Assembly: GCF_000622085.1 (NCBI RefSeq)
Contig: NZ_JHWL01000019.1
Span: 1-64,000 of the forward strand
Direction: 5' to 3'
DNA: 64,000 bases
Origin: Butyrivibrio proteoclasticus P6B7
GTDB taxonomy: Bacteria > Bacillota > Clostridia > Lachnospirales > Lachnospiraceae
Part shown: piece after piece, positions 1 through 9,985 of the stretch
How positions within the stretch are numbered: the first letter of the stretch is position 1
Layout of the letters: every line of letters starts with the position of its first letter
Position numbers and translations under genes: made by a program
The notes under the pieces: model-generated
Databases searched by the model: none
Told to the model about the DNA's origin: nothing
The model's input: only the letters and a program-made list of their open reading frames with translations

Positions 1-294
1 ATGTCCACAGGCAACCGTTCCGTGAGGTATGACGAAGAGTTCAAACGTACTCTTGTTAACCTCTATCAAAATGGTGGAAAGACTCAAGCTGCTCTCTGTA
101 AGGAATACGGAGTCTCTCCTACCAGCCTTACCCGCTGGATTAAGCAATACTCTACCGTTGAAACTGACGATGGCGAAATTCTTACTGCCAAGCAGGTCAA
201 AGACCTGCAAAAACGCAATGCTCAGCTTGAGGAGGAACTCCTCATACTAAAAAAAGCGATTGCCATATTCACGCCACACTCAAACAACGACTAG
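1..294 (+). CDS. IS3-family transposase OrfA
   Basis: This 97-residue DNA-binding subunit has a helix-turn-helix in residues 25-50 (GKTQAALCKEYGVSPTSLTR) and a leucine-zipper-like C-terminus (residues 65-90) of the kind used for OrfA/OrfAB multimerisation. Near its end, at 249-256, seven A residues followed by G form an A_AAA_AAG slippery heptamer. IS3 elements use such a heptamer for programmed -1 frameshifting to make the OrfAB transposase. OrfA alone ends at the stop near 292. The ATG is the first base of the window, so its ribosome site cannot be checked. Confidence 0.9.
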   Translation: MSTGNRSVRYDEEFKRTLVNLYQNGGKTQAALCKEYGVSPTSLTRWIKQYSTVETDDGEILTAKQVKDLQKRNAQLEEELLILKKAIAIFTPHSNND

Positions 295-1151
295 AGGTAG
301 TTCATAAACTAAGATTTCAGCATGACATCAAGGTTCTTTGCAAGGTCCTCGGCGTTAACAGAAGCACTTACTACAAGCATTATTCTTCTGAACCCGCCGA
401 CAGAACAAAGGAGAATCAAGAGATTGCCAAGCTTATTCTCCATATCTATTCTGATTACCATAAACGCCTTGGTGCTTACAAAATTACTTATGTCCTTAAG
501 CGTGATTATGGCATAAACATCAGTGTCGGACGGGTGTACCGCCTGATGAGAACCCTTCAGCTTCCCAGAATGTCTACTGACAAGCCGTTCCATAACTATC
601 GTCACAAGGACATTGGATCTTGCACCAACCATCTTCATCAGGAGTTCAATCAAAAAGCCCCTAACATCGTATGGGTCAGTGATTTCACCTACATAAAGGT
701 AGCCGGAAAATGGTATTACCTTTGCATTGTCATGGATCTATTTTCTCGCAAGATCATCGCCTGGAACATATCCGGCAAGCCGGACGTTGATCTGGTAATG
801 GATGCGTTCAAAAAGGCTTACAATAAGCGTGAACAGCCTCAGGGGCTTATGTTTCACTCTGATCGTGGAACCCAATATACTGCATTCTCTTTCAGAAAGC
901 TATTGGATTCTTTAAATGTTGTGCAGTCATTCTCTAAAAAGGGTTATCCCTTCGATAATGCCTGCTGCGAATGTTTCTTCAAATATCTCAAGAAAGAAGA
1001 AACAAACAGAAAAACCTATCACTCTTTAGAAGAGCTTAGGTTATCTATATTCGATTATATTGAAGGCTATTACAACTCCAGAAGGCCACATGGCTCTCTG
1101 GCGATGTTGACACCCAATCAAAAAGAGGAACTCTTCTGGAATCAGGTCTAA
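255..1151 (+). CDS. IS3-family transposase OrfB (DDE integrase core), made by -1 frameshift
   Basis: Shifting back one base at the A7G tract (249-256) gives a frame open from 255 to the stop at 1151, about 298 residues. It shows the IS3 OrfB HTH_21-like region (residues ~25-80) and then an rve integrase core. Catalytic residues are visible: Asp in VWVSDFTYI, Asp in FHSDRGTQYT, and Glu in CCECFFKYLK, followed by the usual YNSRRPHGSL motif. No convincing independent start with a ribosome site was seen, which fits expression as an OrfAB fusion. A start within this frame, near 534, would remove the N-terminal third and is unlikely to be the main product. Confidence 0.88.
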   Translation, partial: SDCHIHATLKQRLEVVHKLRFQHDIKVLCKVLGVNRSTYYKHYSSEPADRTKENQEIAKLILHIYSDYHKRLGAYKITYVLKRDYGINISVGRVYRLMRTLQLPRMSTDKPFHNYRHKDIGSCTNHLHQEFNQKAPNIVWVSDFTYIKVAGKWYYLCIVMDLFSRKIIAWNISGKPDVDLVMDAFKKAYNKREQPQGLMFHSDRGTQYTAFSFRKLLDSLNVVQSFSKKGYPFDNACCECFFKYLKKEETNRKTYHSLEELRLSIFDYIEGYYNSRRPHGSLAMLTPNQKEELFWNQV

Positions 1152-1183
1152 CACCTGGTTCTGGAAGTTATTTTTCATAAATC

Positions 1184-1209
1184 GTGTCTACTTACTTGAC
1201 TATAGTGCA
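1184..1209. repeat. Right terminal inverted repeat of the IS3 element
   Basis: The sequence runs GTGTCTACTTACTTGACTAT and ends AGTGCA; its complement starts TGCACTATAGTC, matching IS3/IS150-group tips. It lies 33 bp after the orfB stop. The partner left repeat is outside the window. Confidence 0.75.
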
Positions 1210-1340
1210 GTTTTATTTCTATCCCTAGTTACTATTTCTTGTTCCCTCGAGTTATTGGAATATAGATAATACTGTCCGTTATACTTTGCTATCATCATTT
1301 ATACGAGTTTATTTACATCCTGTCTTTTATTGATTTACTA

Positions 1341-2567
1341 TTAGATTTCTGGTGTATCAGGAAAATCTTTGACCTCGATTCCGAAAAGATCGCATACTTT
1401 GTTTTCGTTAGGGATAAGTGCATAATACTGTTGGTCATTATCTAAATCAAAAGTAATGACTTTCATATCACCATCCTCTTTCCAATAATTCTTCATATGC
1501 TCTCTAAAATCCCCAAAGTCTTCTTTCCAATCTAATTGCAAAATATAACCTTTATCAACCAATTCAAAAACAATAAGCATTCCAAGAATATCATTTTGTT
1601 TCTTCTCAACTATATAATCTTCTAGTTCAAACCACACCTGATCAAGCTCGTACTTAGTCCAGAAATCCTTGTCGCTCAATTTTGTATAATCACTTGCAAT
1701 CTCATTTACATATTTATAAAAGCAAGGTGGTATTATGCTCTTTGCATCAATAATTAACTCTTCTTGTGCTTCATATGACACATCTTTCTTTTTTATGAAA
1801 AGACGCTCTTGCTCACATACTTTTATTGTTGTAGGTTTAAAGTGCGCTAGATCATATGGATAGTGAGGTGATTCTCTTAATTTGCTATCGTCTATATCAA
1901 AAAGTTTTGCAACGGCTGCTGCTTCATAAGCCCATATACCTCTATAACCTTTTTGAGAAATATTCTTGGGCCACCCTAAATCCGAATGGCCTCTTAGCCA
2001 CTTATTATTAATATAGCTACTTAATAGAGTACTGGTATCTTCTTTCTTATCATAAGCAGAGTCAATTATCTCCACCATATATTTGTATGGATTTTCTTTA
2101 GCATATCCATCTGATTGAAATGATCTTTTCACTCCATATAAATTCAAAAGTGCATCAAGAAGAATATCATTAATCTCCTCATCATCCATCTTTTTTGCAA
2201 GTTTAATTAATGAGTCCCTTTCTTTCTGAAGCAGCACTCCATAAGAAATCAAATAAAGCAAATTGATATATCCAATTTCCTCGACATTAGTATCCAAAAT
2301 ATAATTCATCATTTCATCATAGAGTCCATCAAATTCTTCCATATTCATCCCATATGAATACTGAGCATGCATAAGTTCCCTAATGTCTTTAACTATACTT
2401 AGTTTTGTAGAATAAATTATATCTGAATTTTGCCTTGGATAACGTTGAATTCCGTTATCTTCATCATTGATCAAATCCCTGATTTTTGCTTTACTTTCCT
2501 CGATAAACTCAGGATTATATTTTAAAATGATTTCTAGTCTTTTTTTATCGCATCTATCGTCTCTCAT
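1341..2567 (-). CDS. PoNi-type immunity protein (DUF1910/DUF1911)
   Basis: About 408 residues. The C-terminal half carries the DUF1911/PoNi signature: a tryptophan-rich GWPKNISQKGYRGIWAYEAA stretch followed by an LFDIDDSKLRES...YPYDLA motif. PoNi proteins neutralise PoNe-family DNase toxins released by type VI/VII secretion and other contact systems. No PoNe domain is visible in the neighbouring RHS toxin, which ends in an HNH/GH-E-like domain, so this is probably an orphan or acquired extra immunity gene. The ATG at 2567 (MRDDRC...) is chosen because PoNi proteins usually start MRD; a GTG at 2588 would add seven residues. It is AT-rich and sits between the IS element and the SUFU-like gene. 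Confidence 0.75.
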   Translation of the reverse strand: MRDDRCDKKRLEIILKYNPEFIEESKAKIRDLINDEDNGIQRYPRQNSDIIYSTKLSIVKDIRELMHAQYSYGMNMEEFDGLYDEMMNYILDTNVEEIGYINLLYLISYGVLLQKERDSLIKLAKKMDDEEINDILLDALLNLYGVKRSFQSDGYAKENPYKYMVEIIDSAYDKKEDTSTLLSSYINNKWLRGHSDLGWPKNISQKGYRGIWAYEAAAVAKLFDIDDSKLRESPHYPYDLAHFKPTTIKVCEQERLFIKKKDVSYEAQEELIIDAKSIIPPCFYKYVNEIASDYTKLSDKDFWTKYELDQVWFELEDYIVEKKQNDILGMLIVFELVDKGYILQLDWKEDFGDFREHMKNYWKEDGDMKVITFDLDNDQQYYALIPNENKVCDLFGIEVKDFPDTPEI

Positions 2568-2681
2568 AAAACCACTAATTACATCCACAAGCTTTTTTAC
2601 AATATCATTAAATCAAAAGAAGGTATGGCACCTCTGTCCACCTCAATTCAGGCATTTCATCTGATGGTAAAATAAAAAAAC

Positions 2682-3215
2682 TTAGCGTCGATTCAGTTCA
2701 AAAACATCACAGTCTTTATCCGTCAAATAATCCTCAAAAGCATCACTACCATTCTTTTTCAAATACTCAGCTTCATCTTGCGTAATGAAAAAAGCAAGCA
2801 TAAAGCGACATTCCCCATTTTGGGCGAATTCATCCGGAAAGCAAAATGGATAGGTAAAATATATCGCTGTTTTCCCATATTTTTCTGAAAACTGCCTATC
2901 AATATTAGCCACGCCTTCTATAAAACTACCCTCTGATATCTGTATATTATTCTGGATTGCGTAGAATAATGCATTAGCTAATACCTTTGTCGAAGTCTCG
3001 TACTCCGCATCAACAGCCATTACTACCTCACACTGTTTGCTCAAATACTTAGACAGTCCAAAAGATGCAACAGTCTTGCACCCAGCAAAGACTTTGTCAT
3101 AAATCAGCATTTGCAGGGTGTGATTCTCATCTCCAAATACTTTTACATCTTTATAATCTCTAAAAAATTGTTCATAGTGGCTTAGTATTTTTTCTGCATT
3201 ATTTTCCATTTGCAT
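2682..3215 (-). CDS. SUFU-like immunity protein
   Basis: This 177-residue soluble acidic protein follows the RHS toxin, and its start lies inside the toxin's last codons (17-bp overlap). That arrangement is the classic sign of a cognate immunity gene. The pattern of a VFGDENHTLQMLIYDK stretch, FGLSKYLS, then VVMAVDAEYE resembles bacterial suppressor-of-fused (SUFU) domains, a common immunity fold for nuclease toxins; this family call is moderate. An AGGAG lies 3 bases before the first ATG and 9 before a second ATG (M3, 3209), so M3 may be the real start. It likely binds and blocks the C-terminal nuclease of the upstream protein. Confidence 0.65.
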   Translation of the reverse strand: MQMENNAEKILSHYEQFFRDYKDVKVFGDENHTLQMLIYDKVFAGCKTVASFGLSKYLSKQCEVVMAVDAEYETSTKVLANALFYAIQNNIQISEGSFIEGVANIDRQFSEKYGKTAIYFTYPFCFPDEFAQNGECRFMLAFFITQDEAEYLKKNGSDAFEDYLTDKDCDVFELNRR

Positions 3216-6200
3216 AATCTCCTGCTATTCCTTCATATTGACGTCCTTCATTGCATGGTGGACACTGTACTCTAACATCTTCATTATAAATATCCAATAC
3301 TTCTTTTCTAGAATATACATAACCAGATGCTTTCATTTTTTGCTTTCGTTCTTCCCAAGTTGTAGGATAGTGATCCAAATCATACCCTACCCTTGTTCTT
3401 GGTCCGTTCTTTGTTTGAACAGTTATTGTATCAGGTATTATTTCACCACATGTAGGGCAAATCATGTTTCCATCAGCATCTCGAGGAGCATTTGCTACTG
3501 CATTTTCTCTAGTAGCTTTTCTAAATGACCCTCTCTTGTATAATGCATCATCATCATAACCATTTGTACTATTAACGCTCTGAGAATTATTATCTACGTT
3601 ATTTGTTTCATGTATATTTTGAGGTCTATCATTAGGCGCATCCTGCATATCCTGCAAATACTGTTCATACTCAGGGCATGTATCATACTGATCCGCGAAC
3701 ATGTTATCATAAAGATCTTCGTGATAATCAATATCTTGATTTCGGTTATTTTCCTTTGGTGGTTGCTGTTCATTGACGCTATCTTTTGGAGTATTATTTC
3801 CTCCACCACCACCATTACCCTTAAGACAAATATTACTCAACTTATCAGAAGCCCATTTCATTCCAACAAATGAGAAATATGCCGTAGCAGCGCCTTTGAT
3901 GGTATCTTTTACAACCTGAAGCGGATCTATCTTTCCAGTCGTAGTGTACTGATTATAGCACGAATATGCAGCTCCACTAAAGCCTCCAGTAAGCGTAGCA
4001 ATAGCCTTTGTACCACTTGCTTTAGTCACCATGCCAAGCGCATTCCTAATTCCTTCAGCTCCTGTTCCCGCCTTGGCAAGATTAGCTCCAGACTTAAGAA
4101 CTCCTGCACCAGCCGAAATAAATCCAGTAACACCACCAATAGCCGTATCAAAGGCCAGGGACTTCCAGTCAAAGCCCTGCTCACGCTTTTGCTTATCAGT
4201 CAGTGCTGTTAATCCCTGAGTAACAACATTACCTGCTGCCGCAGAAATAGCACCAGCCGCAGTTGCAGTTATCAAAGCGCCTCCTACAGCTCCTACGCCC
4301 ATAGCACCAAGTACCACTGGCGCAGCCGCAGTAACAGCCGCAGCAACAGCAACAGTTGCAGCAGTAGCTGCCACTCCTACAATGATCTTCGTAGCAACAG
4401 GATGCTCTTCACCAAACTTAAGGGCAGCATCACTTACAGCCGTAGCCGCATTACTAACTGTGTCCTTTACTGCAGAAGCAGCTCCGGATATGGCATTTCC
4501 AATATCACTAAGACTTGGCCATGCACCATTAAGATCCACGAACCTTGCAGGATCGTTAAAGCAGTACTGATAATGGTTTAAGGATCCTGGGAACTCAATA
4601 ATTCCCTTTACCTTATCCTCAGAAGTAAACCTGCCATTTGCAGGATCGTAACGTCTTGCCTGAGCATAGTACTGGTCTCCATCATCCAGATATCCTGTAA
4701 ATGCAAAAGGCGTAATTATGTTGCCATCCTTAGTACAACCATTTCTAGCGGCATTTCTTCCCTGCTTATCAAATGGTCTTCCAGTAAATGGATCAATCTT
4801 TTTACCAAATGGATCAAAGGCTGATGGACTAAAGGCGGCGCCATCAGTTCCAGTCATAGCCATTACACTACCAAGCTCATCCATCTGATAGTAGTAGTTC
4901 TCAGCGCCATTATTCATGGACACTACATTTCCATCATAGACAAAAGAGCTGGCTCTTCCATTTATGGTCTGTCTAAGAATGTTGTAATGATCTCTTGTTA
5001 TATCAGTTAAATACTCAATCTGCTCAAGCCCAGAGTTCTGCCCAATACGCTGTCCAGCAAAGTTGTAGCTGTAGTCAGTTCTTTGCTGCGCACCATCTGA
5101 TACGTCAGTAATACTCTTTAGATAATTCCTTGAATCATAATCATACTTTCTGACATTAGATAGCTCTTTTTCAAAGATCAGATTACCTCTGTTGTCGTAT
5201 TCATAGCCTACCTGAGCATTAGAATCACGTTTCTCCACAAGTCTGTCGAGAATATCGTACTTGTATGCTGTCTCTGTCTTTTCAAGTGGACTAAACTCCC
5301 TGATCCTGTTTCCAAAGCTGTCATACTGGTACTCATTTATCTTTTGACCATTTCTTGATACATCGCAAAGTCTTCCAAGAGCATCATAGTTATAGTCGTA
5401 GATACCGCTGACATTATCAAGGCCGCGTCTATCCCTTGTGATCTGGGTTCTGTTACCTTTAGCATTGTAGCTATATACATACTTATCAAGAATTCCGTCC
5501 TTATCAGCACTAATGAGGCTCTTAAGAAGTCCATTCTGATGATAGTCGTAGGCGGTACTTGTTCCATTAGGGAAGTCCTTCTTAATAAGGCGTCCCTGGG
5601 CATCAAAGTCATAGCTGATAGTCTCTGAATGTCCATCAGCTGCCACATTTGTAAGGCTTCTAAGATTACCAAGCTCATCCCTTGTATAAAGAGCTTTTGC
5701 CCCATCCGGATAGATAAGTGCAGCCCTCTGTGACATGGAGTCATACTCATAGCCCACAGTATCGCCCTTTGGATCTGTAACACCGATTATCCTTCCGAGG
5801 ATATCGCTCTTAATCTGAGTAAGGCCAATGCTATCCTGAACTTCGCTAAGAACATTAAGGGCATCATACTTCATGCGGACTGTATTGCCGTCTGCATAGT
5901 CGATTCCTGTTATATTTCCATTGCCGTCTCTACGGTAGATTGTCTTATTGCCATCTCTGTCAGTATGAGCACAGATATTTCCATGAACATCATACTGATA
6001 CTCATCCGCATTTCCCAGAGCATCAATTACGTTTATAAGCTGTCCGGAAAGATCATACTTATAGAGCGTAAGACGCTCTGCTTCCTGATCTGAATCAGTT
6101 TCTTTTACCCCTATCTTCTTAACAGATTCAAGGAGATCAAGATTATTGTATGTATATTCTGTTCTGCCACCAAGAGCATCAACGACCGCGCTAAGCTGGC

Positions 6201-9200
6201 CAGTCCTTGTGTACTCATAGGTTGTGGTGCTTCCGCAATCAGACTCCGAGGTGATTCGTCCGCAGCTATCAAAGCTATAAGTAATAACACGGCCACTATC
6301 AGATGTAACCTTTGTTATCTGACCCTTAGCATCTCTTTCATAGCTGTAGTACTCACCATCTTCTCTCTTTTCTCTGCAAACTCTACCAAGCTTGTCATGT
6401 TCATAGGCCCTAAGAGTAATAACCTGTCCATCTGAAGACTCTTTTGTCACACCCTTAAGCTGCCCATTTACATAGTTGTTCCTTGTAATTGCACCAGCAG
6501 GATCCTTCACTGCCACAAGGTTTCCAAGCTTATCATATTCATAGGCTGTTATATTACCAGCCTCATCGATAGCCCTTGATATACGTGAAAGGGCATCATA
6601 TTCCTGAGTATAAACACCACCGTTTGGAGCTATTCTCTTTATAAGATTGCCATTTTTGTCGTATTCAAAGCAGGTTGTATTGCCATTACCATCAGTCTCT
6701 GAAAGAACTCTGCCGTGGGCATCGTAGGTGTACTTCCTTGTTACAGTGCCTTCTTCCGCTTCAGGATTATTTCCATCTGACAATTCACTAAAGATATCTG
6801 TTCTAAGAATATTTCCATTATTGTCGTAGGTGTATCTTGTCCTTCTGCCTACAGGATCTGTAATAAGAGTCTTTCTTCCAAGCTTATCGTAGTCGTATTT
6901 TATCTCTCCCTTGTTAGGAAGTACGATTTTTTCCTCTTCCCATGAGGTATTGTAATAAACTAAAGTCTCTCTTTCTTCCTCATCGATAACCTTCTCTGGC
7001 TTTCCAATGACATTATATATCCAGCTCTTTTTACTTCCATCAGGATTAACAAGGTCAGTAAGATTACCTGCCTTGTCATAGATATACTTTGTAAGATTGC
7101 CAAGAGGGTCTGTAACAGACTTGATATTGTCTGAGGCATCGTAGGTATAAGCAGTTCTATTACCATCTGCGTCTATAGTTGCAACGCATCTTCCAAGGTC
7201 ATCATACTCATACTTAATCTCAACTCCCGCCATATTGGTGACAGTCTTGATGTTACCCTTGGCATCATGAGTAAAGGTAAGCCTTGTGCCATCTGCGTTT
7301 CTGATAGCAATAAGCTGACCATCTTCATAATCGTATTTAGTCCTGTTGCCAAGAGGGTCAGTTACGCAGTACAGATTACCGTCAATGCCATATCTGTACT
7401 TGTAAGAATTACCTTCAGAATCCTTTCTGGAAGTTATTCTGCCCTCAGAATCATAGGTATAGGTCTCTCTAAGGCCGTTTGAACCGATAATGCCTGTAAG
7501 TCGGCCAAAGTTGTCATAGGTAAATCTGGTAGTATTACCGTTTTTATCCGTTACTGAGGTCTTTAAGTTTCTCTCGTTGTAGGTGTACTTCTCCTCGATA
7601 CCCTCTTCAACGTAGTAAGTTCTTATATGTCTTCCCAGTTCATCTGTATAGTAACGGACTTTGCAGCCGTTCTGCTGAGTAACCTCAGTATAGTGCTCAT
7701 CCTCATTGTAGCTATAAAGGATCTCACCTCCATCGGGGAATTCCTGATGTGTCACTCTGTCTTTTTCATCGTATTCATTAACAAGCGTCCTTACACCGCC
7801 TGGTGCTATCACACTACCAATAACGCCAGCCTCAGTATAGTCATAGCAGCGAGATGAACCATCTGGAGAAGTAACCTTGATCAGATGACTCTCTTTTTCT
7901 GCAAGTTCAGTTCCATCCTCTGAAGGCTCTTCTTTTCTCACCACATCTGTAGTTTCATACTCGAATGTCACTTCTCTTCCGGCATGATCGACGATGCTTC
8001 TAAGATTTCCATCCTCGTTATAAAAGAAAGACAGAGAATCTCCATTCTCAGCTTTGGCAAATCTTGGAACTGCCACTTCTTTAGACAGCTCTTTCACCTG
8101 GATGACATCATAAATAACTTCATACTTAATGCCGTTGTTGTCGCCCACTGCCACAAGGAGGCCGCTTTCATCAAAGCGTCTGAACCTGCCATCTTCTGTG
8201 ACTATTTCATACTTGTTGTTCTTGTGCTTTAGAACTCCAGGCTCTCCGTGGATTTCAAGATATACTTCCTCATAATCTGCATCATCACTAGCCTGGTTCT
8301 CATCCATTCCATCAAATGTCAGAGAATGATTGAGTTCGTTTTGCTCCTTTCCAGCGATATCTTTGGTCGTCTGACTATTTCTTTTTACATAGATAGCTTC
8401 TCTTCCATCTGGGAAAAGAGCTTTGATACGATCGTCAGATATGAAAAGGCGCTCATCAAAGTTAGAGGTCCAGCCTCTTCCAAGGCATGTTGTTCTGCTT
8501 GAAAGCGCATTATAAAAACGCTTAAAGGAAAGATCACTCTTTCCAGAAAGCACTAAGTCTTTGTGTTCTTCAACGTAGTTACCGTTATTGGCTATAACAG
8601 GGTCCGCTATAGCTAAAAGACATGTAGGCAAGAATCCAAGGAAATAAGTAGCCAGAGAAACAAGTAGTTCCTGATATTCTGTAAGGGCATCACCAGTCAG
8701 AACATCCTTAACATTGGTCCATTTAATGTTGTTCTTGGTCTCATCGTATCTGGTGATATCAAAGTCGCCGTTTCCGATACCATTAACAATCTGGTTGAGA
8801 TTGGAAACAATCGTATCAAGGGTAGCCTGAAATGCGCTGCCTTCAATGTCATTGTCGTGGTTTTCCAGGAAGGTATTGAAGTTTTCAAGGAATTTAGGCA
8901 CAAAACCCTCTGTCTTATCTTCAGAGGTGAAATCGTCAAAATTGGTCTTAAGAGTCTCAGGATCTGGATCGGTATAGGTCTTTTTCTTAATGACGTCGCA
9001 GCCTTCTGCTATGCTGGTAACTTCGTCATGAATAGATGTTACAGCGTCTGCCACGGTTCTGAAATCAGTATTGTACTGAGCAAAATCAGTTATAACTGTA
9101 TTAAGCTTAGCAGTCTTAATGATGGCAGTATCGTCCTCAGAAAGAGATTCGATAAAGTCGTCAAGAAGGCTGACCTCACTCTCACAACCTCCGCCCTGCA

Positions 9201-9450
9201 TCATGGCCTGAAGCCTTGTAATGCAGCTTACGGTATCGTAAACGAGCTGAATCTGCCACTCTTCTGTAAAACTCTTAGAACTATCTGCCTCATCACCGGT
9301 ATGATTGTCATCGTTGACAAACGCCAGCAGGGCATCAATTAAATCCTGTGATTTTTCCTGAAATGGATTATAGATATTTTCAAAGCACTCATTGAAATAT
9401 TCTCTGGTCTTGGGCTGGTTCCATTCAGCCCCTTCACTAGTATTCCCCAT
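3199..9450 (-). CDS. LXG/RHS polymorphic toxin with C-terminal HNH/GH-E-like nuclease
   Basis: A 2083-residue protein. Residues 1-230 are helical and LXG-like (type VII secretion targeting). Residues ~290-360 match the DUF6531 lead-in to RHS repeats (SGKSDLSFKRFYNALS). Residues ~450-1600 are dozens of YD repeats (YDxxGRL / YEYDxxGN). The RHS-associated core ends near residue 1640 (NHYQYCFNDPARFVDLNG). Residues 1640-1880 are Ala/Gly-rich and hydrophobic, then an Asn/Asp-rich linker. The last ~118 residues carry CPTC at 1998, GYDLDH at 2022 and CPPC at 2063, a treble-clef HNH/GH-E-type nuclease layout. RHS shells encapsulate such toxins. Two Lap-like genes precede it and an immunity gene overlaps its 3' end. 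The nuclease class is inferred from motifs only. Confidence 0.85.
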   Translation of the reverse strand: MGNTSEGAEWNQPKTREYFNECFENIYNPFQEKSQDLIDALLAFVNDDNHTGDEADSSKSFTEEWQIQLVYDTVSCITRLQAMMQGGGCESEVSLLDDFIESLSEDDTAIIKTAKLNTVITDFAQYNTDFRTVADAVTSIHDEVTSIAEGCDVIKKKTYTDPDPETLKTNFDDFTSEDKTEGFVPKFLENFNTFLENHDNDIEGSAFQATLDTIVSNLNQIVNGIGNGDFDITRYDETKNNIKWTNVKDVLTGDALTEYQELLVSLATYFLGFLPTCLLAIADPVIANNGNYVEEHKDLVLSGKSDLSFKRFYNALSSRTTCLGRGWTSNFDERLFISDDRIKALFPDGREAIYVKRNSQTTKDIAGKEQNELNHSLTFDGMDENQASDDADYEEVYLEIHGEPGVLKHKNNKYEIVTEDGRFRRFDESGLLVAVGDNNGIKYEVIYDVIQVKELSKEVAVPRFAKAENGDSLSFFYNEDGNLRSIVDHAGREVTFEYETTDVVRKEEPSEDGTELAEKESHLIKVTSPDGSSRCYDYTEAGVIGSVIAPGGVRTLVNEYDEKDRVTHQEFPDGGEILYSYNEDEHYTEVTQQNGCKVRYYTDELGRHIRTYYVEEGIEEKYTYNERNLKTSVTDKNGNTTRFTYDNFGRLTGIIGSNGLRETYTYDSEGRITSRKDSEGNSYKYRYGIDGNLYCVTDPLGNRTKYDYEDGQLIAIRNADGTRLTFTHDAKGNIKTVTNMAGVEIKYEYDDLGRCVATIDADGNRTAYTYDASDNIKSVTDPLGNLTKYIYDKAGNLTDLVNPDGSKKSWIYNVIGKPEKVIDEEERETLVYYNTSWEEEKIVLPNKGEIKYDYDKLGRKTLITDPVGRRTRYTYDNNGNILRTDIFSELSDGNNPEAEEGTVTRKYTYDAHGRVLSETDGNGNTTCFEYDKNGNLIKRIAPNGGVYTQEYDALSRISRAIDEAGNITAYEYDKLGNLVAVKDPAGAITRNNYVNGQLKGVTKESSDGQVITLRAYEHDKLGRVCREKREDGEYYSYERDAKGQITKVTSDSGRVITYSFDSCGRITSESDCGSTTTYEYTRTGQLSAVVDALGGRTEYTYNNLDLLESVKKIGVKETDSDQEAERLTLYKYDLSGQLINVIDALGNADEYQYDVHGNICAHTDRDGNKTIYRRDGNGNITGIDYADGNTVRMKYDALNVLSEVQDSIGLTQIKSDILGRIIGVTDPKGDTVGYEYDSMSQRAALIYPDGAKALYTRDELGNLRSLTNVAADGHSETISYDFDAQGRLIKKDFPNGTSTAYDYHQNGLLKSLISADKDGILDKYVYSYNAKGNRTQITRDRRGLDNVSGIYDYNYDALGRLCDVSRNGQKINEYQYDSFGNRIREFSPLEKTETAYKYDILDRLVEKRDSNAQVGYEYDNRGNLIFEKELSNVRKYDYDSRNYLKSITDVSDGAQQRTDYSYNFAGQRIGQNSGLEQIEYLTDITRDHYNILRQTINGRASSFVYDGNVVSMNNGAENYYYQMDELGSVMAMTGTDGAAFSPSAFDPFGKKIDPFTGRPFDKQGRNAARNGCTKDGNIITPFAFTGYLDDGDQYYAQARRYDPANGRFTSEDKVKGIIEFPGSLNHYQYCFNDPARFVDLNGAWPSLSDIGNAISGAASAVKDTVSNAATAVSDAALKFGEEHPVATKIIVGVAATAATVAVAAAVTAAAPVVLGAMGVGAVGGALITATAAGAISAAAGNVVTQGLTALTDKQKREQGFDWKSLAFDTAIGGVTGFISAGAGVLKSGANLAKAGTGAEGIRNALGMVTKASGTKAIATLTGGFSGAAYSCYNQYTTTGKIDPLQVVKDTIKGAATAYFSFVGMKWASDKLSNICLKGNGGGGGNNTPKDSVNEQQPPKENNRNQDIDYHEDLYDNMFADQYDTCPEYEQYLQDMQDAPNDRPQNIHETNNVDNNSQSVNSTNGYDDDALYKRGSFRKATRENAVANAPRDADGNMICPTCGEIIPDTITVQTKNGPRTRVGYDLDHYPTTWEERKQKMKASGYVYSRKEVLDIYNEDVRVQCPPCNEGRQYEGIAGDYANGK

Positions 9451-9548
9451 ATTCCCAACATCCTTTTTTATTATGTCTTTCCTGATAGCTGTTCTTTAAC
9501 CTGTACTATCTGGTTATAACCTGGTGGTGCTAACTGACTATATAGTCA

Positions 9549-9959
9549 TCACTTTGTGCCATAAACCGTGGCCCCATCCTCGGTTTTGGCCTCATCCACC
9601 TCTATATAATCATCCCTTACTTTTCTCATGGTCTTGATAACAAGATCAGTCTCTTTTTGAAAGAGTCTTAGCATATCCTCTACGTCATGATCAGCCTGCT
9701 GATAATCCGGAACCACTTCGTTGTTAAGGCAAAGTGCATCAGGCTCTACATATCCTGACTCTGTTGAAATAATGCCTTCCTTCTGAGTCTCGATATTGTC
9801 TACTACCTGGTTGTAGTAATCAACATCCATTTTGATGTCGCCATAGGCACTGCCACTTGAACTACTGCTGTTTGAATTGTTACCATTGCTTCTTCCTGGT
9901 GAGCCGCCTCCATCAGCCTGCATAGTTGTTACATAATATTTTTTACTATAAAAAACCAT
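9549..9959 (-). CDS. Small Lap-like / type VII secretion-associated protein
   Basis: 136 residues with a Gly/Ser/Asn-rich segment (residues 15-40) and a helical second half (YYNQVVDNIETQKEGIISTE, then DVEDMLRLFQKETDLVIKTM). It lies between another small helical protein and the LXG/RHS toxin, in the position of Lap proteins that pair with LXG domains and take the toxin to the type VIIb machinery. An AGGAGGAG ribosome site precedes the ATG. No family could be named with certainty; the role is inferred from context, size and helical content. The secretion machine (EssC, EsxA) is not in the window. Confidence 0.6.
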   Translation of the reverse strand: MVFYSKKYYVTTMQADGGGSPGRSNGNNSNSSSSSGSAYGDIKMDVDYYNQVVDNIETQKEGIISTESGYVEPDALCLNNEVVPDYQQADHDVEDMLRLFQKETDLVIKTMRKVRDDYIEVDEAKTEDGATVYGTK

Positions 9960-9985
9960 AGGTACTCCTCCTGGTGTTTGTACTA

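Larger units (their letters stand above)
1..1209 (+). mobile_element. IS3-family insertion sequence (left end outside window)
   Basis: The element holds an orfA with a helix-turn-helix, an overlapping orfB with a DDE integrase core in the -1 frame, and a right terminal inverted repeat ending in CA at 1209. Read inward from the right end it begins TGCACTATAGTCAAGTAAGT, the form typical of IS3/IS150-group ends. The window begins exactly at the orfA start codon, so the left inverted repeat and any target duplication cannot be seen. Both frames are open, so the copy may be functional. It abuts the immunity-gene end of the toxin island, a usual place for IS insertions. Confidence 0.9.

Noticed and set aside
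5337-9342. Several open frames on both strands within the RHS gene
   Set aside because: All are shadows of the repetitive YD-coding frame.
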